A stretch of DNA of 64,000 nt, taken from contig KV918811.1 in assembly GCA_002049455.2 (NCBI GenBank), positions 1 through 64,000 of the forward strand, written 5' to 3'. Positions 33,353 to 45,992 of the stretch are shown here, piece after piece (positions within the stretch are counted from its first letter, which is position 1; each line of letters starts with the position of its first letter). The stretch is from Porphyra umbilicalis (lineage: Eukaryota > Rhodophyta > Bangiophyceae > Bangiales > Bangiaceae). Made by a program: the position numbers and the translations under genes. Below the pieces are notes generated by a model. That model saw only the letters and a list, made by a program, of their open reading frames with translations, searched no databases and was not told the DNA's origin.

Positions 33353-33610
33353 CGTCGCCGCGCCCGGCTTGCCTGTCGCTTCGGCGCGGGCGCTTGGTGC
33401 GGTGGGTGGCGGGTGGTGTGGGGCTGGCTTGCCCGCGCTCTGCGCGGGCGCTGACCCCGTCGCCGCGCCCGGCTTGCCTGTCGCTTCGGCGCGGGCGCTT
33501 GGTGCGGTGGGTGGCGGGTGGTGCGGGCCTGGCTTGCCCGCGCTTTGCGCGGGCGCTGACCCCGTCGCTGCGCCCGGCTTGCCTGTCTATTCGGCGCGGG
33601 CGCTTGGTGC
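33353..33610. repeat. 105-bp tandem repeat, about 2.5 units
   Basis: CCCGTCGCCGCGCCCGGCTT recurs 105 bp apart (about 33352 and 33457), with a third partial unit to 33610. Confidence 0.85.
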
Positions 33611-36156
33611 ATTCGGTGGCATACTGTGCGTACCCTCATTCGACAGCTCTGTTCGCCACACTTGGCATCGTCATCGCGGTGTACGGCGTTTTGAGCGGGC
33701 CGCGTCGCCTCCGCTACATCCCGATGGGGAAGCGGGGTCGCGTTTTGGTTTGGGTGTCGGGGCGGGTTGCATCGTTAGCGGTGCTCCTGGGTTTCTTTTT
33801 TCGGCCGCCCCTCTATTCCTCGGTGCTGCCGGCCGGCGGCAGCAATGGCGGTAGCGGTCTGCGTCGGTGCCGCCGCCAGCGTCACGAGAAGGCTGTCGTC
33901 TATGCTTCTGACGGTCCGAGACGCTGCAGCAATGGCGGTGCCGGCGCGCGCCGCCGGCAACGTGCGGTCGGGCGGCGGCGACGGCCCCGTCACGCCCGCG
34001 GGCGGGACGGCCGGTGCTGGCGGACCGAGCTGGCGCGCGAGCGCGCGGTCTGGTTTGTGGGGGACAGGAGGAGGGTTGATGCGCGGGCGGGTAGGAACGC
34101 GAGGAGGCGAGTGCACCACGGCGGCCAGTACCGCCTCCTGGAGGGTGTCAGCGGGCCCCCAGGCCGCGCTCTCGGCGAGGGCGGGGTCGTGGCCCGTCGG
34201 CACATGGCGGCCGACCACGCGCCGTGCTGGGTCGGCGGGGTCGGCCAACGTTCGCCAAGCCGCCACCTCTGCGGGCGCCGCTACCCCCTCCGCTGCTGCA
34301 GCATGGCCAGGCCGCCGCGCGGCCGCCGCCACACCAGCACCTGCGCCGCTGGGGCACGGTCTCACACCGAAAGCACCCTCGCGGCCTTGGCGGCGCGCTG
34401 GAACAACACCAACGAGCGCGGTGGCGGCGGCGTCGGCGGCGGCTGCGGCGCCGGCAGCGACAGCGGGGGCGACGGTGGCGGCGGCGGCGGACGTGGCGGC
34501 GGCCGTGGGCGCGGAGGCGGCGGCGGCGGCATCGGCTCTGTTCGCCACAAGCGCCGCCGCTGTCGTCACGGAGACGTCAACCAGCGGCGGCTGCGGTACA
34601 GCCCGCGGCTTTCCACATGCCGTAGGCGCCGTGGGGCGGACGCCACCAGCTTCGCGGCCGCCCAGACGCGCCGTGCCGGTTCAAGCGCGCTTCCGTCGCG
34701 GCCGTGATTTGCCTCGGCGGTGGAGACGGCACACGCTGAAACAGCCACTGTGGCGGCGGCCGCCACCGCGACCGGAGGCCCCGCCGACGGCGGCGTCGCT
34801 GGCCGCGGCAGGGCGCCGAACGGTGACGCTCGGGCGGCGGCACCGCCTCCTCCGCGTGCAGCCCATCAACAGGAAGGCAAAGGCGGACGGGGGGGTGGCA
34901 AGGGCGTGGGGGGGGGAGGGCTGCGACGCCAGCCAGCCCAGGGCCCGGCCGACGATGCGCCGGCGCCCCGGCGGGCACTGCCGCCGCCTGCAGCAAACCG
35001 GCCGCACAGGACCGAGCCGAAGCGCCAGCGGCGGCCGTCGGGGGCTCTGTCGCGGCCAAAGGAGCCGAACGCGCCGTGACGGCGGCCACCCAGCGCGCCC
35101 ACCGCCATGCCGCCGGCAGCCCGTGGCAGCCCGTGGGCGCCGCCGTGTCCGCCTGATGAGCGGGAGACAGCGGCCCCCGCGCGGGCACACCGGCGCACGG
35201 CGACCGCGATGGAGGGGGCAGGGGCAGTGGCGGCAGCGGCGGCGGCAGCGGCTCCGGCGGCGGCAGCGGCGACGGCGGCGCCTGGGTGGAGGAGGGCGCT
35301 CCCGCCACAGCCCCCGCCGCCGGCGCTTCCAGTGCTTGCGCGCCGCGCCGCGCCGCAACAGCCTCCCTGCTGCGACGGGCGACCGAGACGGAGGGCGGGC
35401 CGGCATCGGCGGCCGCGGCGGGGGCGACGGCCGCGCCATGCGTCGCATACCCATTTGCGCCGTGCAGAGCGGCCGGCGTGGCCAGCGCCGGTGCCGCTGT
35501 CGCAGGCGAGGCTGTAGTAGCCGTCGCCGCCACACGTGTGGAGCGGGGCGGGGCGGAAGGGCGTGCGACGGTTGCGGGACGAGGGCGGGCGGCTCGGCGG
35601 TATGGAGGCGGGATCGGCACTTCACCCCGCTAGTGGTGCTGGTGAGCATCCTTGTCGAGCGCGCGGCATGCCCCAGAAGACCAGCAGGCGACCCCAATCC
35701 GGCACATTGGCTTTCAAACAGCGTCTGGAGGCCCAACATCCAAGATGTATTCATTTGGGCTCGCCCGAGCACGGACCGTCAGCTGGGATCCAATGATTGG
35801 TCAGCAGCCGAGCATGTGTCGGACACGAGAGAGCCCCCCACAGCCCGTCTTCGCCCAGATTCACCTAGAGGTCTCAGGCTATGCAGTGGCCGATGAAGCC
35901 GGGTGTTCCTGTGCCTTAGACCTGCCCCTAGATGCTGGAAATGCCTTGGAGTGTTGGAGTGATTTACCGTGTACAGAGAACACCGTCCTCATGATTGAGG
36001 CGACTGGGGAGCTCGGCGCCGCCACCGTCCGCGCCCCCCGCGCAGCGTCTCTGTCGCGCCTCATCCACGCGACACTACAAGCGACCCCCCCCGCGCCCGC
36101 CCGCTATTTCCTACGCCGGACACCAAGACTTCGAAGGAAGACAAAGCCAGCACGTT

Positions 36157-39100
36157 TTACATCATCAGTGGACTGCCAGCAGGCAACACCACAGGGTCCA
36201 AGTCCTGCAGCACCCGCTCCAGGCGCGTCACAATCGCGCTTGTCCCGTTAACAACGTCCCTCCAAGAAAGAGCAGAGCGCGCGGCCCAATGAGCAAATGC
36301 GTGGGACCGAGTGCGCATATTGAACAGCCGCAAAACAGCAATGTGCTGGCGCACCAAGTTCGCGCGCGCTCGCAAGGAGCCGACCTCCTCTTCTCCACCA
36401 GGTACGTTGCGACCTTCAATGGTGTCGTACACCACTGAGTTCGTAAATACCAGCGCGAGCAGCCAACATGGGGGAAGGTGTGACGGCATCGACAATCCGA
36501 TGGCGTCTCTGCGGGCTTTGCTCGACGACACCTTGGGTTGCAGGCCGGACCGCTCCGACGCGGAGCTTTCCACGCCGCCGCCACGCTCCGCCGTGCCACC
36601 GCCCGAAAAGGAAGACGCCTCGGAGATGGCCATTCCGCCAGTTCCCGTGCTTGCAGTCGAGCGGTTGGACCCTCTGGCAGCACGGCCCTCAGCTGCCCCC
36701 GTTGCTCCCTCACCGGACTGCGCCTTGGTAAGTGCGTCGGCCCTCGCCTTCGATACGCGCCTGCGGGCCAGCAGCTGGATGATGGGGCTCTCCGCGACGC
36801 CGGTGAGCTTGCCACAAAAGCACGCTACCACCACCTTCTGGCGCTGACGTAGGCCGCGGCGCAGGGCCTCCTTCTTTCCCAACACCGGAGAGCCGTCGTC
36901 ATTGCGCCGTCGCTGGCCGTTCTCATCGACAACGTCATGCAGCGGTAGCGTGATGAAAAGCTCTTGGCCATCTTCGTGGTCGTCCAGCTTCAGCTCCGCG
37001 TCGTCACGGGCCAAGTTGGCTATTGTGGCAAAGTCTGCAGGGCCAGTCCTCCCGAGACGCTTCCAGCATTGGCAAACTCGCACGACCTTGGTGAACACGA
37101 GCGCCGACGGATGTGACCGGGGAGTGCGGAAGTTGAGCATGGCATCTTGCACGCCGGCCAAGTCGGCCAGCACCTCGGCTTGGCTGCCACAGCCACCGCG
37201 GTTGTACAAGTACCGCCCGACGCCACGAATGTGACCCTCCATACAATCGTCCGATACGTAAGCAACACTGGAGCGGTTGTTACCCACCTGATGGCGGACG
37301 TGGGCGATAGGAGCGTGCAGGTAGAGGTTGAACACGTTTGCGTCCTTGGTGACGGGGTCCAGTGGCTTGATCTCTTCATAGAGAGGACCAAGAAGACTGG
37401 CCGCTAACTGCATAGTCGCCGCCGCGCCGGAGCGTTCCTCGGGGCTCTCATCCGTCAACGCCGCCCGCCAAGACGCATTAAGAAGCTGCACGAGTTGAAG
37501 CAGCAGCATGAAGACTGGATCCAGGTCCTCGGACAAGAGAGAGGGACACGCCACCAGCATAGCGATGAGCTCCCGGAACTCCCGCAGGAACATGGCCTCC
37601 GTTGAGATCTTGGACAGTACGACTTGAATGGCAAGCTTTGCAGCAACGGCAACCTCTTCAGGAAGGCATGCTAGCACAAAGTGTGTCGATTTCTTTGCGA
37701 TGACTCCCGTACAGTGTAGCACAGGACACTGCATTGCTGCAGGGATGCCGAGGAGCATGGGATACCCACGCACGCCCCCTGCCACCCGACGCGCAGCGTT
37801 GACCCCTTGCGTGAAGTTGATCGGTGCAATGTCGCAGACGAGCGGGATGTCCTTGTCGGCGCCCATGCACCACGCGTCACTGCACTTGACACTGGTGCTA
37901 CCCTCCACGACTGCCGAGGCCGAAGGGATCGAGCGCCGACAAACAGGACACAGCACAGACACGTCGCCGTTGCGGCACGTCACGTGGCCATCGAAAGTGG
38001 TGGCCCACCCGGCCACCATCCACATGGCGAGCTCCCACTGCGACGCGACGACCTCCGCCGTCCGGTTCTCCTGCCTCAGCACATGAAAACTTGGGCGCAG
38101 GAACATCTCCAAAGAGCAATTGACGCGGAACGGGCATCTCCCGCGGTCGCTCCCGCCGGTCAACCCCAACACATAGTCGAGGATGGCAAAGTCGCCTGCA
38201 CCCACACACACGATGAGCGCAACATGTCGGAGAAGCAACAGTCCGGCAAACGTGTCAGTGTGGATGTTCTCCGTGCTGACACAGGGCCACGCCCCCCCCC
38301 CCCCCCCCCCCCCCGCCCCCCCACCCACCCCCCACGCTGCCTTGTACGCACGCGGCCTTCCTTCAAGAACGAAGGCACACCGCCACAGATCAGCATACAA
38401 ATAGCAAGTGCACGGGCCCGTTATTTCAACGTACCACACACTTGAAGCACCGGGTCCAATAGCAACTGTGCTGTTGGCGCGTCCGACTCTGACTGCTCTT
38501 CGCTGACATCGCCGGCTGCAACGTCTGGCACCGACAAAGGCACCGTGAAGCCCCCGCTCAGCGCGTCGGCTAAAGTATCACGCACGTAGGCCGAGAGGGC
38601 CTTGTCAACGGCCTTCTCACCTGAGAAGACGTACATGATCGGGCTCAGGTCCGTCCGCCCCATCGTCATGCACGGTGACGACAGCGCCAGCGTAAACGCC
38701 GTGATCTGCTTGCGCCGTACGGTGCCCCCGTCCGACGCAAATGTCAGCACCGCTGGGTCCGCAACTGCTACGTCCGCCGCCGAAAGAGCAGGCACATAGT
38801 CGTTGTCAATGGCCTTCTGGATCTCCGCCTTGATGTCGTACCCAATGGCCAGCACTTTTAGCTCTCCCGTGCCGTCGTCAAACTCCAAGAAGGACTCGGA
38901 GTGGACCTTCAGCTCCTCAATGCGTACAGGGTCCGTCTCCTGCGGCGAGTAGAGACCGTCGTACTCCGCGTTGGCGTTTTTGAAGAAGATGCCATCGTCC
39001 TCGTCCTCGGAATCGTCGTCCTCCTGGAGCTTACGTCGAGCGTCCCAAAACTTGTTTGTGTGCGTCCGCAACCGCATGCTCAATCCTTTGGCGCACCGGT

Positions 39101-40175
39101 ACCGGCGTATCCCGTTCGATCTCGAACCCAATATGTAGTGCCACTTGGTGAGCTCCCCTGTGGCCGACTTGGTAAAGAGGTAGTGGGCCGTGCGACCGGG
39201 CTCGTCGGGTGCAGCGCGCCGACCGCTCTGCATCTGCTTGGCGGTTGGTAGGAGGTGCATCTGGGAAAGCCCATGCGACACGCGTTGACGACGGGCACGC
39301 CCGCCGTCGTCAGCAGGCTCATCAAACTCCAACAGCCGCCGAATGCGGGCAACTGCCGCTGGCGACCACCCCGCAATCACCTTCCCCCACTTTTTCGCCA
39401 AGTTCATCTGCCCTTTCTGGCGGAAGTGGTGAGCCGCCTTCGCCGAGCGGCGACGCGACACGGCTCTGACGGCGTCTTTGTACACAGGGTCGGAAAGAGC
39501 GGTGGTCCTTTCCATGAGGGCGACCAGCCCGTTAGCCACCTTGCGCCTTCTCTTCCCCATTGTCTTGGAGGCCTTCTTGATGACGCTCTTGATGTCGTTG
39601 TTGGACAGCACCTGACCGGCTGCAAAGCCGCTAAACGACGAGGCGGACTCCCATTGCACCACGTCCTTCACAGCGCCCGCGACGAGGCGCACGGAATGGT
39701 AGGAAGCCGGAGCACTCGCGTATGGTTGAGGGACAAGCAAGGGCACGGACCGGACATAGACCTCGTGCGGCGGTAGCTCGGCCATAGCACGGACGACCGT
39801 GATTGTGGTGAGGTGTTGGGCATCGTCAGACCATCCGATCACCGGTCCGCGAATGCGCCAATGCCGGCAGTGTGATCCCCCGTGGGCTTTGCATAGAAAA
39901 CGCCCAGTGCACGCCGCCAGCAGACCGGGACCGGCAGCTGCAGAGCACGCCAGCGGCTCCTCGCCGGCGAGCTCGATGACCTTAATGGGCTCCTCAACAA
40001 TCTTGCGACGCGCATCTTCCTTGCCCCTAAAAGTCCCGCGGGGCGCCCGAGCACGGGCGGGCCGTGCAGCCGTCGCGCTCGCCGACGCAGGAGCACCGCC
40101 GCCGGCTTGAGCGGCGCCCTCTCTTGACCCACTGGACAAGACCAGCAAGTCCTCGGAGCCCACAGATTCCTCCAT
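36157..40175 (-). CDS. DDE-like transposase candidate of the CACTA-like element, two exons
   Basis: Exon 1 is 40175-38435 and exon 2 is 38195-36157. The donor (TGTG|GTACGT) and acceptor (GGGTGCAG|GCGAC) leave a split glycine codon; the 239-nt intron holds a 23-nt C run. The product is about 1,259 residues. Visible: Ala/Arg-rich N-terminus; basic block KKASKTMGKRRRKV; acidic linker; VLTFASDGGTVRRKQITAF (Asp about 482), then SPIMYVFSGEKAVD; a CPVCRRSIP zinc-binding segment; and FNLYLHAPIAHVRHQVGNN followed by SVAYVSDDCMEGHIRGVGRY (Glu about 900). The order Asp-Gly with a following geE-like strand, a Cys-rich insert, then LHAP...E-G-x-I is the layout of large RNase H-fold (DDE) transposases. The middle Asp is not certain, so the assignment is inference. 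The start is the first ATG (MEESVGSEDLLVL) after a low-complexity leader. Confidence 0.65.
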
Positions 40176-41475
40176 GCGCGCACCTCGTGGAAAGGACGGG
40201 ACAAAAGGCGCCAAGTCGGAGGGAGGGCGCGGGCTTATAGAGTGGCTGGTGGGGCACGTCGAGGGGGGGACGAGCCCGCGACAGCCGCAGCGACCGTGAC
40301 AGTGTGAGTGAGCGGCCACTGCCGATTTGGGGAGAATAAGGTGGAGGATGGAGAGGCTGTGGCCGAGGCCGGGAGGGCGTGCCAACCACAGACGCGACAC
40401 CCGCGGGCGGCAACCGGAAGCGGGGCGGACGCAGGTGGCGTCCGCGGAAGACGCAACGCGGCTGCCAGCGGCGCGACACGGCCACGGCAGAGGCGGTGGA
40501 AGACGGAGAGGGCGTCCGGGCGAGACACTGCGCCGCCACAACCGCCTCGGCGGCGACTGGGGGGAGGGGGCGGGGGCAAGGGAGGGGGGAGGGGAGTGGC
40601 GTCCGCGGATGAAACGGCGCGGCCGTGAGAGACGCAACGGCCACCGGGGGCGGGGGTGGGTGGCGTCCGTGGGCGACAGGGCACGGCGGCAACGAACGCG
40701 GCGGCGACAGCCAGGGGGGGGTGAGGATGGGGGGGGTGGGGGGGGGGGGGCTGGGGTCCGCAGATTGCACGGCGCGGCTGCAACAGACGCGATAGTGACG
40801 CGGGGAGGGGGTGGGGGGGTGGGGGTGGCCGCTGTGGCCGGTCGTGGTTGGGACTTAGGTGGAGGGCTGGCCGCGGCCCGCGGGCACAAGCGCCCAGCAG
40901 CGAAACGGCGCGAGACAGCTGCACGAATATCACGCGTCTGGGTAGTGGTGCCACGCGGCAGGCACAGGTGAGGGCTGGCCTCTGAAGCGCGAACACGGCC
41001 TCGGACGACACACGATTGAAGCAGCTGCTGCGTTCGGGGCCTTGCTGGCTCAGCAAGCACATCTCCCTTGAGATCCTCTCAAAAAGGACCAGTCCGTTTT
41101 ACAACCAGCAAAAGCCGACAGTTTGACCGTACTCCTGCTTAGTTGACGCTAGTGGTACCGACCACGGACGAACTACGGGACAATCTCTGTGCAGGTTACC
41201 AATCGAAGCCTGGTAGGTTTTTTACCAGTTCTTCCGGCCCAGATAGGACTTTTCGCGTGTACTAGATGACACTAAACGGCAGAGGTGTGCGTATCTCGAA
41301 AAAGAAGCTACCATCTGAGAACCTCCCTACAATGTTTCGCCCGAATTCGCGGCTGCCACCGGTGTCGCGAACCTATTGCGGCTGTCACCAGTGTCTCGCC
41401 CCAATCGCTGCTTTCACCGGTGTCTCGCACCCATCGTGGCTGCAGGAGGCCGTCGCCGCCGTCGTGCCCGGCGCC
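40176..41475. other. Upstream region of the transposase candidate
   Basis: A G-rich first half (40260-40860, composition-driven open frames), then ordinary intergenic sequence to 41475. No gene is called; the transposase promoter should lie here. Confidence 0.5.
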
Positions 41476-42040
41476 GTCGCCGTCGTGGCTGTCGCTGTCG
41501 TGGCTGTCGCTGTCGTGGCTGTCGCCGTCGTGGCTGTCGCCGTCGTGGCTGTCGCCGTCGTGGCTGTCGCCGTCGTGGCTGTCGCCGTCGTGGCTGTCGC
41601 CGTCGTGGCTGTCGCCGTCGTGGCTGTCGCCGTCGTGGCTGTCGCCGTCGTGGCTGTCGCCGTCGTGGCTGTCGCCGTCGTGGCTGTCGCCGTCGTGGCT
41701 GTCGCCGTCGTGGCTGTCGCCGTCGTGGCTGTCGCCGTCGTGGCTGTCGCCGTCGTGGCTGTCGCCGTCGTGGCTGTCGCCGTCGTGGCTGTCGCCGTCG
41801 TGGCTGTCGCCGTCGTGGCTGTCGCCGTCGTGGCTGTCGCCATCGTGGCTGTCGCCGTCGTGGCCGCTGCCGTGGGGGCCGTTGCCGTGGGGGCCGTTGC
41901 CGTGGGGGCCGTTGCCGTGGGGGCCGTTGCCGTCGTGGCCGTTGTCGTCGTGGCCGTTGTCGTCGTGGCCGTTGTCGCCGCGGCCGTTGTCGTCGAGGCC
42001 GTTGTCGTCGTGGCCGTTGTCGTTGTCGCCGTTGGCGGCC
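41476..42040. repeat. 15-bp minisatellite, about 38 units
   Basis: GTCGTGGCTGTCGCC repeats nearly perfectly for about 26 units, then GTGGGGGCCGTTGCC and GTCGTGGCCGTTGTC variants. Because the period is a multiple of 3 and units lack stops, all frames stay open (for example DGDSH repeats on the minus strand, VAVVA on the plus strand). I do not call a gene on it. Confidence 0.95.
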
Positions 42041-44846
42041 GTCGTTTGTGCGCGCATTGTTGCGTGCGTTCCGCCTCTGCCCCATTTTCCAACGTCGGTT
42101 CCCATCCACCCTCTCCGCCCCCCGTCCGCGTGCCGGTGCTCGCGAATTTTCGTATCTGGCCCCGCTCCCTGCTCGCGCCTCTCTTTCCTCGCTCGCTCCA
42201 CATCCTGACGGACATGTTCGGAGATTTCTCTACGTGCCCCACTTTGTCGTCCCCCTTCGTGCCCCCGTATATCGTCCCCCCCCCCCCCCCCCTCTGCTGA
42301 TGCGCCACCGTGGTCGCGGGCGACAGCGTTCCGCTTAGGGGGGGGGGGATCACCACGCGTGCCCGTGCTGCCAGAGCTGCGCTGTTGGCTGCCCCCGCAT
42401 CTACGGACAAGAGGGTGCCCCTGGACACGGTGGTACCCGCGGCTGTGGCGGAGGTCAACTGGGCGCTGGGCGACCCCCCCCGTCGCGTCCTGGCTCCCAC
42501 CAACAAGCATGTGGGTACGGGGGAACGGACACCCGTGCGGCGGCCCTGCCCGCCTTCGGGCCCTTGCTTTCCTACCGCCGCCGCCGGCTCTCACCCGGCG
42601 GGGTCCGCTTCTTCCTTTTCAAGGAGCGGGCTTGTGGGCGGCCTCGTGGGGAGGAGGGGGTAGAGGCAAGAATGCGGACGGGGAGGGGGAGCAGGAGGGG
42701 TACAGTACTAGCTTGGCTTCTTTTGTGGGACTGCGCGTCTCTCATACATGTTCTGTGTGTCTCATGTATGTTCTGTGTTACAGAAAGGAGGCAAAAATGG
42801 GCGGTGGTTGGCCATTGACACGACACGAAGACTCCATGACTCGCAGTTCCTGACCGAGAACTGGTGAGCAACAGTGTGGAGGCCACAGAAGGGCGCAGCA
42901 GCAGGTATAAAAGCTCTAGTATACTCATACCGGCCGCTTTGCAATCTCTGTTTGGTATGCCTATGCCTTTGCATGAGCTACCCGGAGCTTCCGTCGTGTC
43001 CCGCACCCGTCATCCACCAAAGGAGCCTACGCACTCGGAGCATGTTGGTGCAGGACCGACGATGGGCGTTAAGACAGTGGGGACTCACTCTTTTACGTGT
43101 GGAACCGCCAGCTTGTACCCACTCTTTGGTGTGCGAGATTCCGACACAGACCTTGAGCAAACAATCGTACCGAGCACCATCAACCATAACACAAGAATTC
43201 AAGCTGTTCTCTACTTCTTTAACCTGCTTCCCGCCTTGTCACACCCCGCATCTGCACAAGAACATTCAGTCCAAGGATAGCATATGCATTCGACCTGACG
43301 CAAGCTCGTCGTCACGCAGATATTGCCACACGACCTATCTGGGCAGCTAGGATGAAGCACCAACACGCAGGAAGCACCCAAGCCACAGCACAGCCCCTAC
43401 CGAGTACGGAAGGCATCAGATTCGCGGAGCACGTGACACGCATGGACAGCACAACGGACAAGACAATGGCCTCTAACCTACAGGAAAGAGTGCAAGGATC
43501 ACATATCATATCACGCGGAATAGTAAAGGGGACGTTGAGTTGCGCAGGGCAGGAGAACAACACCGCGTACGGGTCCAGTGGGGGCGCCGTAAAAACTCGA
43601 CAACAGAACCAAAAACTTAGAAAGAGAACCGTGGAGTGGTGCTGGGCCTGGACCGACGGAGGCGGCGGCCAGTAAGGGTCCGCGAGACCTCGCGGCGACG
43701 CCTTGCTGGACGACCACTACAGCTGCAGCCCGGATCCCAGACAAAACGAAAAAGCGTCACGGTTCCCACCGTGCTGGAGGAGATGTTGGGTGGCGCGCCG
43801 TGTGCGAGGTGCCGGAGACGCTGCGACGGCGGGCACGGGGAGCAGGACGTGGTGCCGTCGTCGCGAGCTCGACCGGGACGTGAATGTGGATCGCGAGGGA
43901 GGGGGGGGGGGGGGGGGGGGGGCGTCTGGCCTGCTGATGTGGCATGTGTGGGGGGGGGGGGGGGGGGTAGGCGCCCAGAGTGGTGTTCAAGGGCAGTTGG
44001 GGGGGGGGGGGGGGGGGGGCTGTGCTGCGACGATGCATGGTGTTGACGAGCGGGATAGTGTCTCGTTGGCATCATTGGATAAGAATACACCCTTGCATAG
44101 GATTGCTTGAAAACATGAGCAGTACCGTTCATGAGCCGATGAAACATTGGCACTGGGTGCTCAAAGACGCGAAGTCGGGTGCGTTTTGCGCACATTACCC
44201 TAGTCGCGGCCCTCCAGCCCCGCTGGTAGCACTTAAGCCACTCTAGTTTCGGCCACACTTGTATACGGGGTGATAGATTCATACATTATGCATGATGATG
44301 ATGTTAGCGCGTAGTCCATGAGATACAGTGGCACTGTCCTGGCTTGAATCGAGCTTGCTTTCACGCCAAGGCCAACTACCAAACAAAACGTTGCATACTG
44401 AGCGAGAAGTGTGTCGTCCTCTGTCCTGTGCCATCTCTCGTGATCGATTTGAGTGGATGAACGCCATCTCCACAGGCGCTTGAGGGGCCACGTAGCCGCG
44501 TGGCGACGATAGATCCACTGACACGCAGGGCCGGTCGCGGGCCGACACGCAGGACCGCTGCCTTTCCCGACCCTTCAGCAATCTAAAGAGCAGTATCCTC
44601 GCAGCTGCAGCTGCAGGAAACCAAGACGGGCTGTCACAGGCTTCACCGTGATCGGGTGCTTTGAAGCTTGGTGCTCCGTCTTCTTTGTCTCCTTCCGCGC
44701 TTCCAAGAACCCCGCCCCCGCATCATTCCCACTACACCCACCTTCTCCAAAATCCATGTCCCGCTCCCCACTTCACCCACCTTCTCCCAAATCCATTTGC
44801 CTCTTCCCGGGAGCCGCAAACACCCTTCTTTTCCTCGCTGCCCATT
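42041..44846. other. Region with G/C homopolymers, no gene called
   Basis: Contains a C run near 42277, G runs of 16 to 22 nt near 43900, 43955 and 44000, and otherwise unremarkable sequence. A plus frame at 42310-42663 is somewhat protein-like but has no supporting feature. Confidence 0.5.
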
Positions 44847-45992
44847 ATGTCTAGTGACGAGATAGAACCGGTGCGCGGCACAGTTGTGCCGGGCGGCTGC
44901 CAAGCGATGGCCCCGCGAAGCCGACCTGCGCCTCACGTGGCGCACCCTCATGGGCGTGACGCTGGTGCTGGTTCCGGTGCTGGTGCTGGTGCTGCGGGGC
45001 TCTCAGCTCCTGGTGGTGGGGGGCACGATGGTCACACGCTGACTACACCCACTGTGCGACGCGCAAGCACGGTCAACGTTGCGGAAATCACCGAACGAGG
45101 CCGCATCATCCTGGTTATCAACGATGACGACACCTCATCGCAAGGTGAGCGTGGCTGTGTCGCAGGCGCGGGGCGTCATGCAGGTCGTGACGCGTTGCCG
45201 TCGCCAGCTCATGACTGTCACAATGCGGATCGCCAGCACTCTCCTGCAGGGCAGCGAGCCCCTCGGTCGCGTCGAGAGGCGGCTCCCATGTTTCCACTCA
45301 AAAGCCCGTCGGTGCGGCCATTCTTGGGTGCGTATGGACGCGCGGTGGTTGCAGCCATTGCCAAGCGCCGACTGGCGGCGCAGCGCCGAAACCTAAGTGA
45401 TTCCTCGGCCATGGCTGATCCGTCTTCAGGCACGCGGACGGTTCCGCATGCGCAAGGAGCCCCCCCGGCGTCGTGCCGAGACCCGGTTCCCATGTTCTCA
45501 CGCAACAGCATGTCCGTGCGCCCTTGTTTGGGCGCACACGGACGCGCTGTGGTTGCGGCAATTGCCGAGCGCAGACGTGCTGCACAGCGCGCAGCGCTAT
45601 CTCGTTCACCGTCACCCACGTCCTCGGAGGGACCAAAGTCGAACGCATCTTCCCCGTGGTCCTCACCTTCTTCATCATCTTCTCAACGCTATGACGGCAG
45701 CTCGTCGTCCACGGACGACTCGATCGCGGATGCTGACGTCGCTCCCTCGTCTGTGCGGCGCTCATCGTCATCTTCTGACCTCTCCCCTGACCCCGCGCAC
45801 CGATTGATTGTGACTATGGCTCCTGCAACGAGGCGACCTGACGCAGTAGGGGCGCTTCTGCAGCGTCGGCATCCTCCTGACACTGCCACTGGGCTACTGC
45901 ATCTCACACTGCACGACCGACGTGGTGATGCCCACCCATCCGATGAGATGCTGCACCACATTGCGTCGACGTCTTGGCCTGTCACACGGTGA
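44847..45992 (+). CDS. Orphan protein with a duplicated SVRPxLGAxGRAVVAAIA motif
   Basis: 381 residues from the ATG at 44847 (MSSDEIEPVRG). I do not recognise a family. The N-terminus is Gly/Pro-rich, followed by ITERGRIILVINDDDTSSQG. Two copies of a roughly 40-residue module follow: PMFPLKSPSVRPFLGAYGRA (about residues 148-190) and PMFSRNSMSVRPCLGAHGRA (about 213-255), each continuing VVAAIAxRRxAAQR. A Ser-rich tract (about 265-330) and a less biased C-terminus (LLHLTLHDRRGDAHPSDEML) end the protein. The repeated module keeps its residues while bases differ (for example the GCC/GCG and CGC/AGA choices), which argues for protein-level constraint. It lies in the same orientation as the orphan gene at 47503. 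Confidence 0.55.
   Translation: MSSDEIEPVRGTVVPGGCQAMAPRSRPAPHVAHPHGRDAGAGSGAGAGAAGLSAPGGGGHDGHTLTTPTVRRASTVNVAEITERGRIILVINDDDTSSQGERGCVAGAGRHAGRDALPSPAHDCHNADRQHSPAGQRAPRSRREAAPMFPLKSPSVRPFLGAYGRAVVAAIAKRRLAAQRRNLSDSSAMADPSSGTRTVPHAQGAPPASCRDPVPMFSRNSMSVRPCLGAHGRAVVAAIAERRRAAQRAALSRSPSPTSSEGPKSNASSPWSSPSSSSSQRYDGSSSSTDDSIADADVAPSSVRRSSSSSDLSPDPAHRLIVTMAPATRRPDAVGALLQRRHPPDTATGLLHLTLHDRRGDAHPSDEMLHHIASTSWPVTR

Larger units (their letters stand above)
30206..36156. other. GC-rich low-complexity left third of the CACTA-like element
   Basis: C/G runs and GCC/GGC repeats dominate; frames are open in most phases. Minus-strand frames at 33775-34569 (for example RHVPTGHDPALAESAAWGP) and 34577-35620 look somewhat protein-like, but start and splice sites cannot be set. 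35640-36156 is more ordinary sequence with no gene recognised. Confidence 0.5.

Noticed and set aside
41308-42594. A 428-codon frame with DGDSH repeats and overlapping VAVVA and PSWLS frames
   Set aside because: Products of a 15-bp minisatellite in three phases; no conserved flanking domain supports a real protein.
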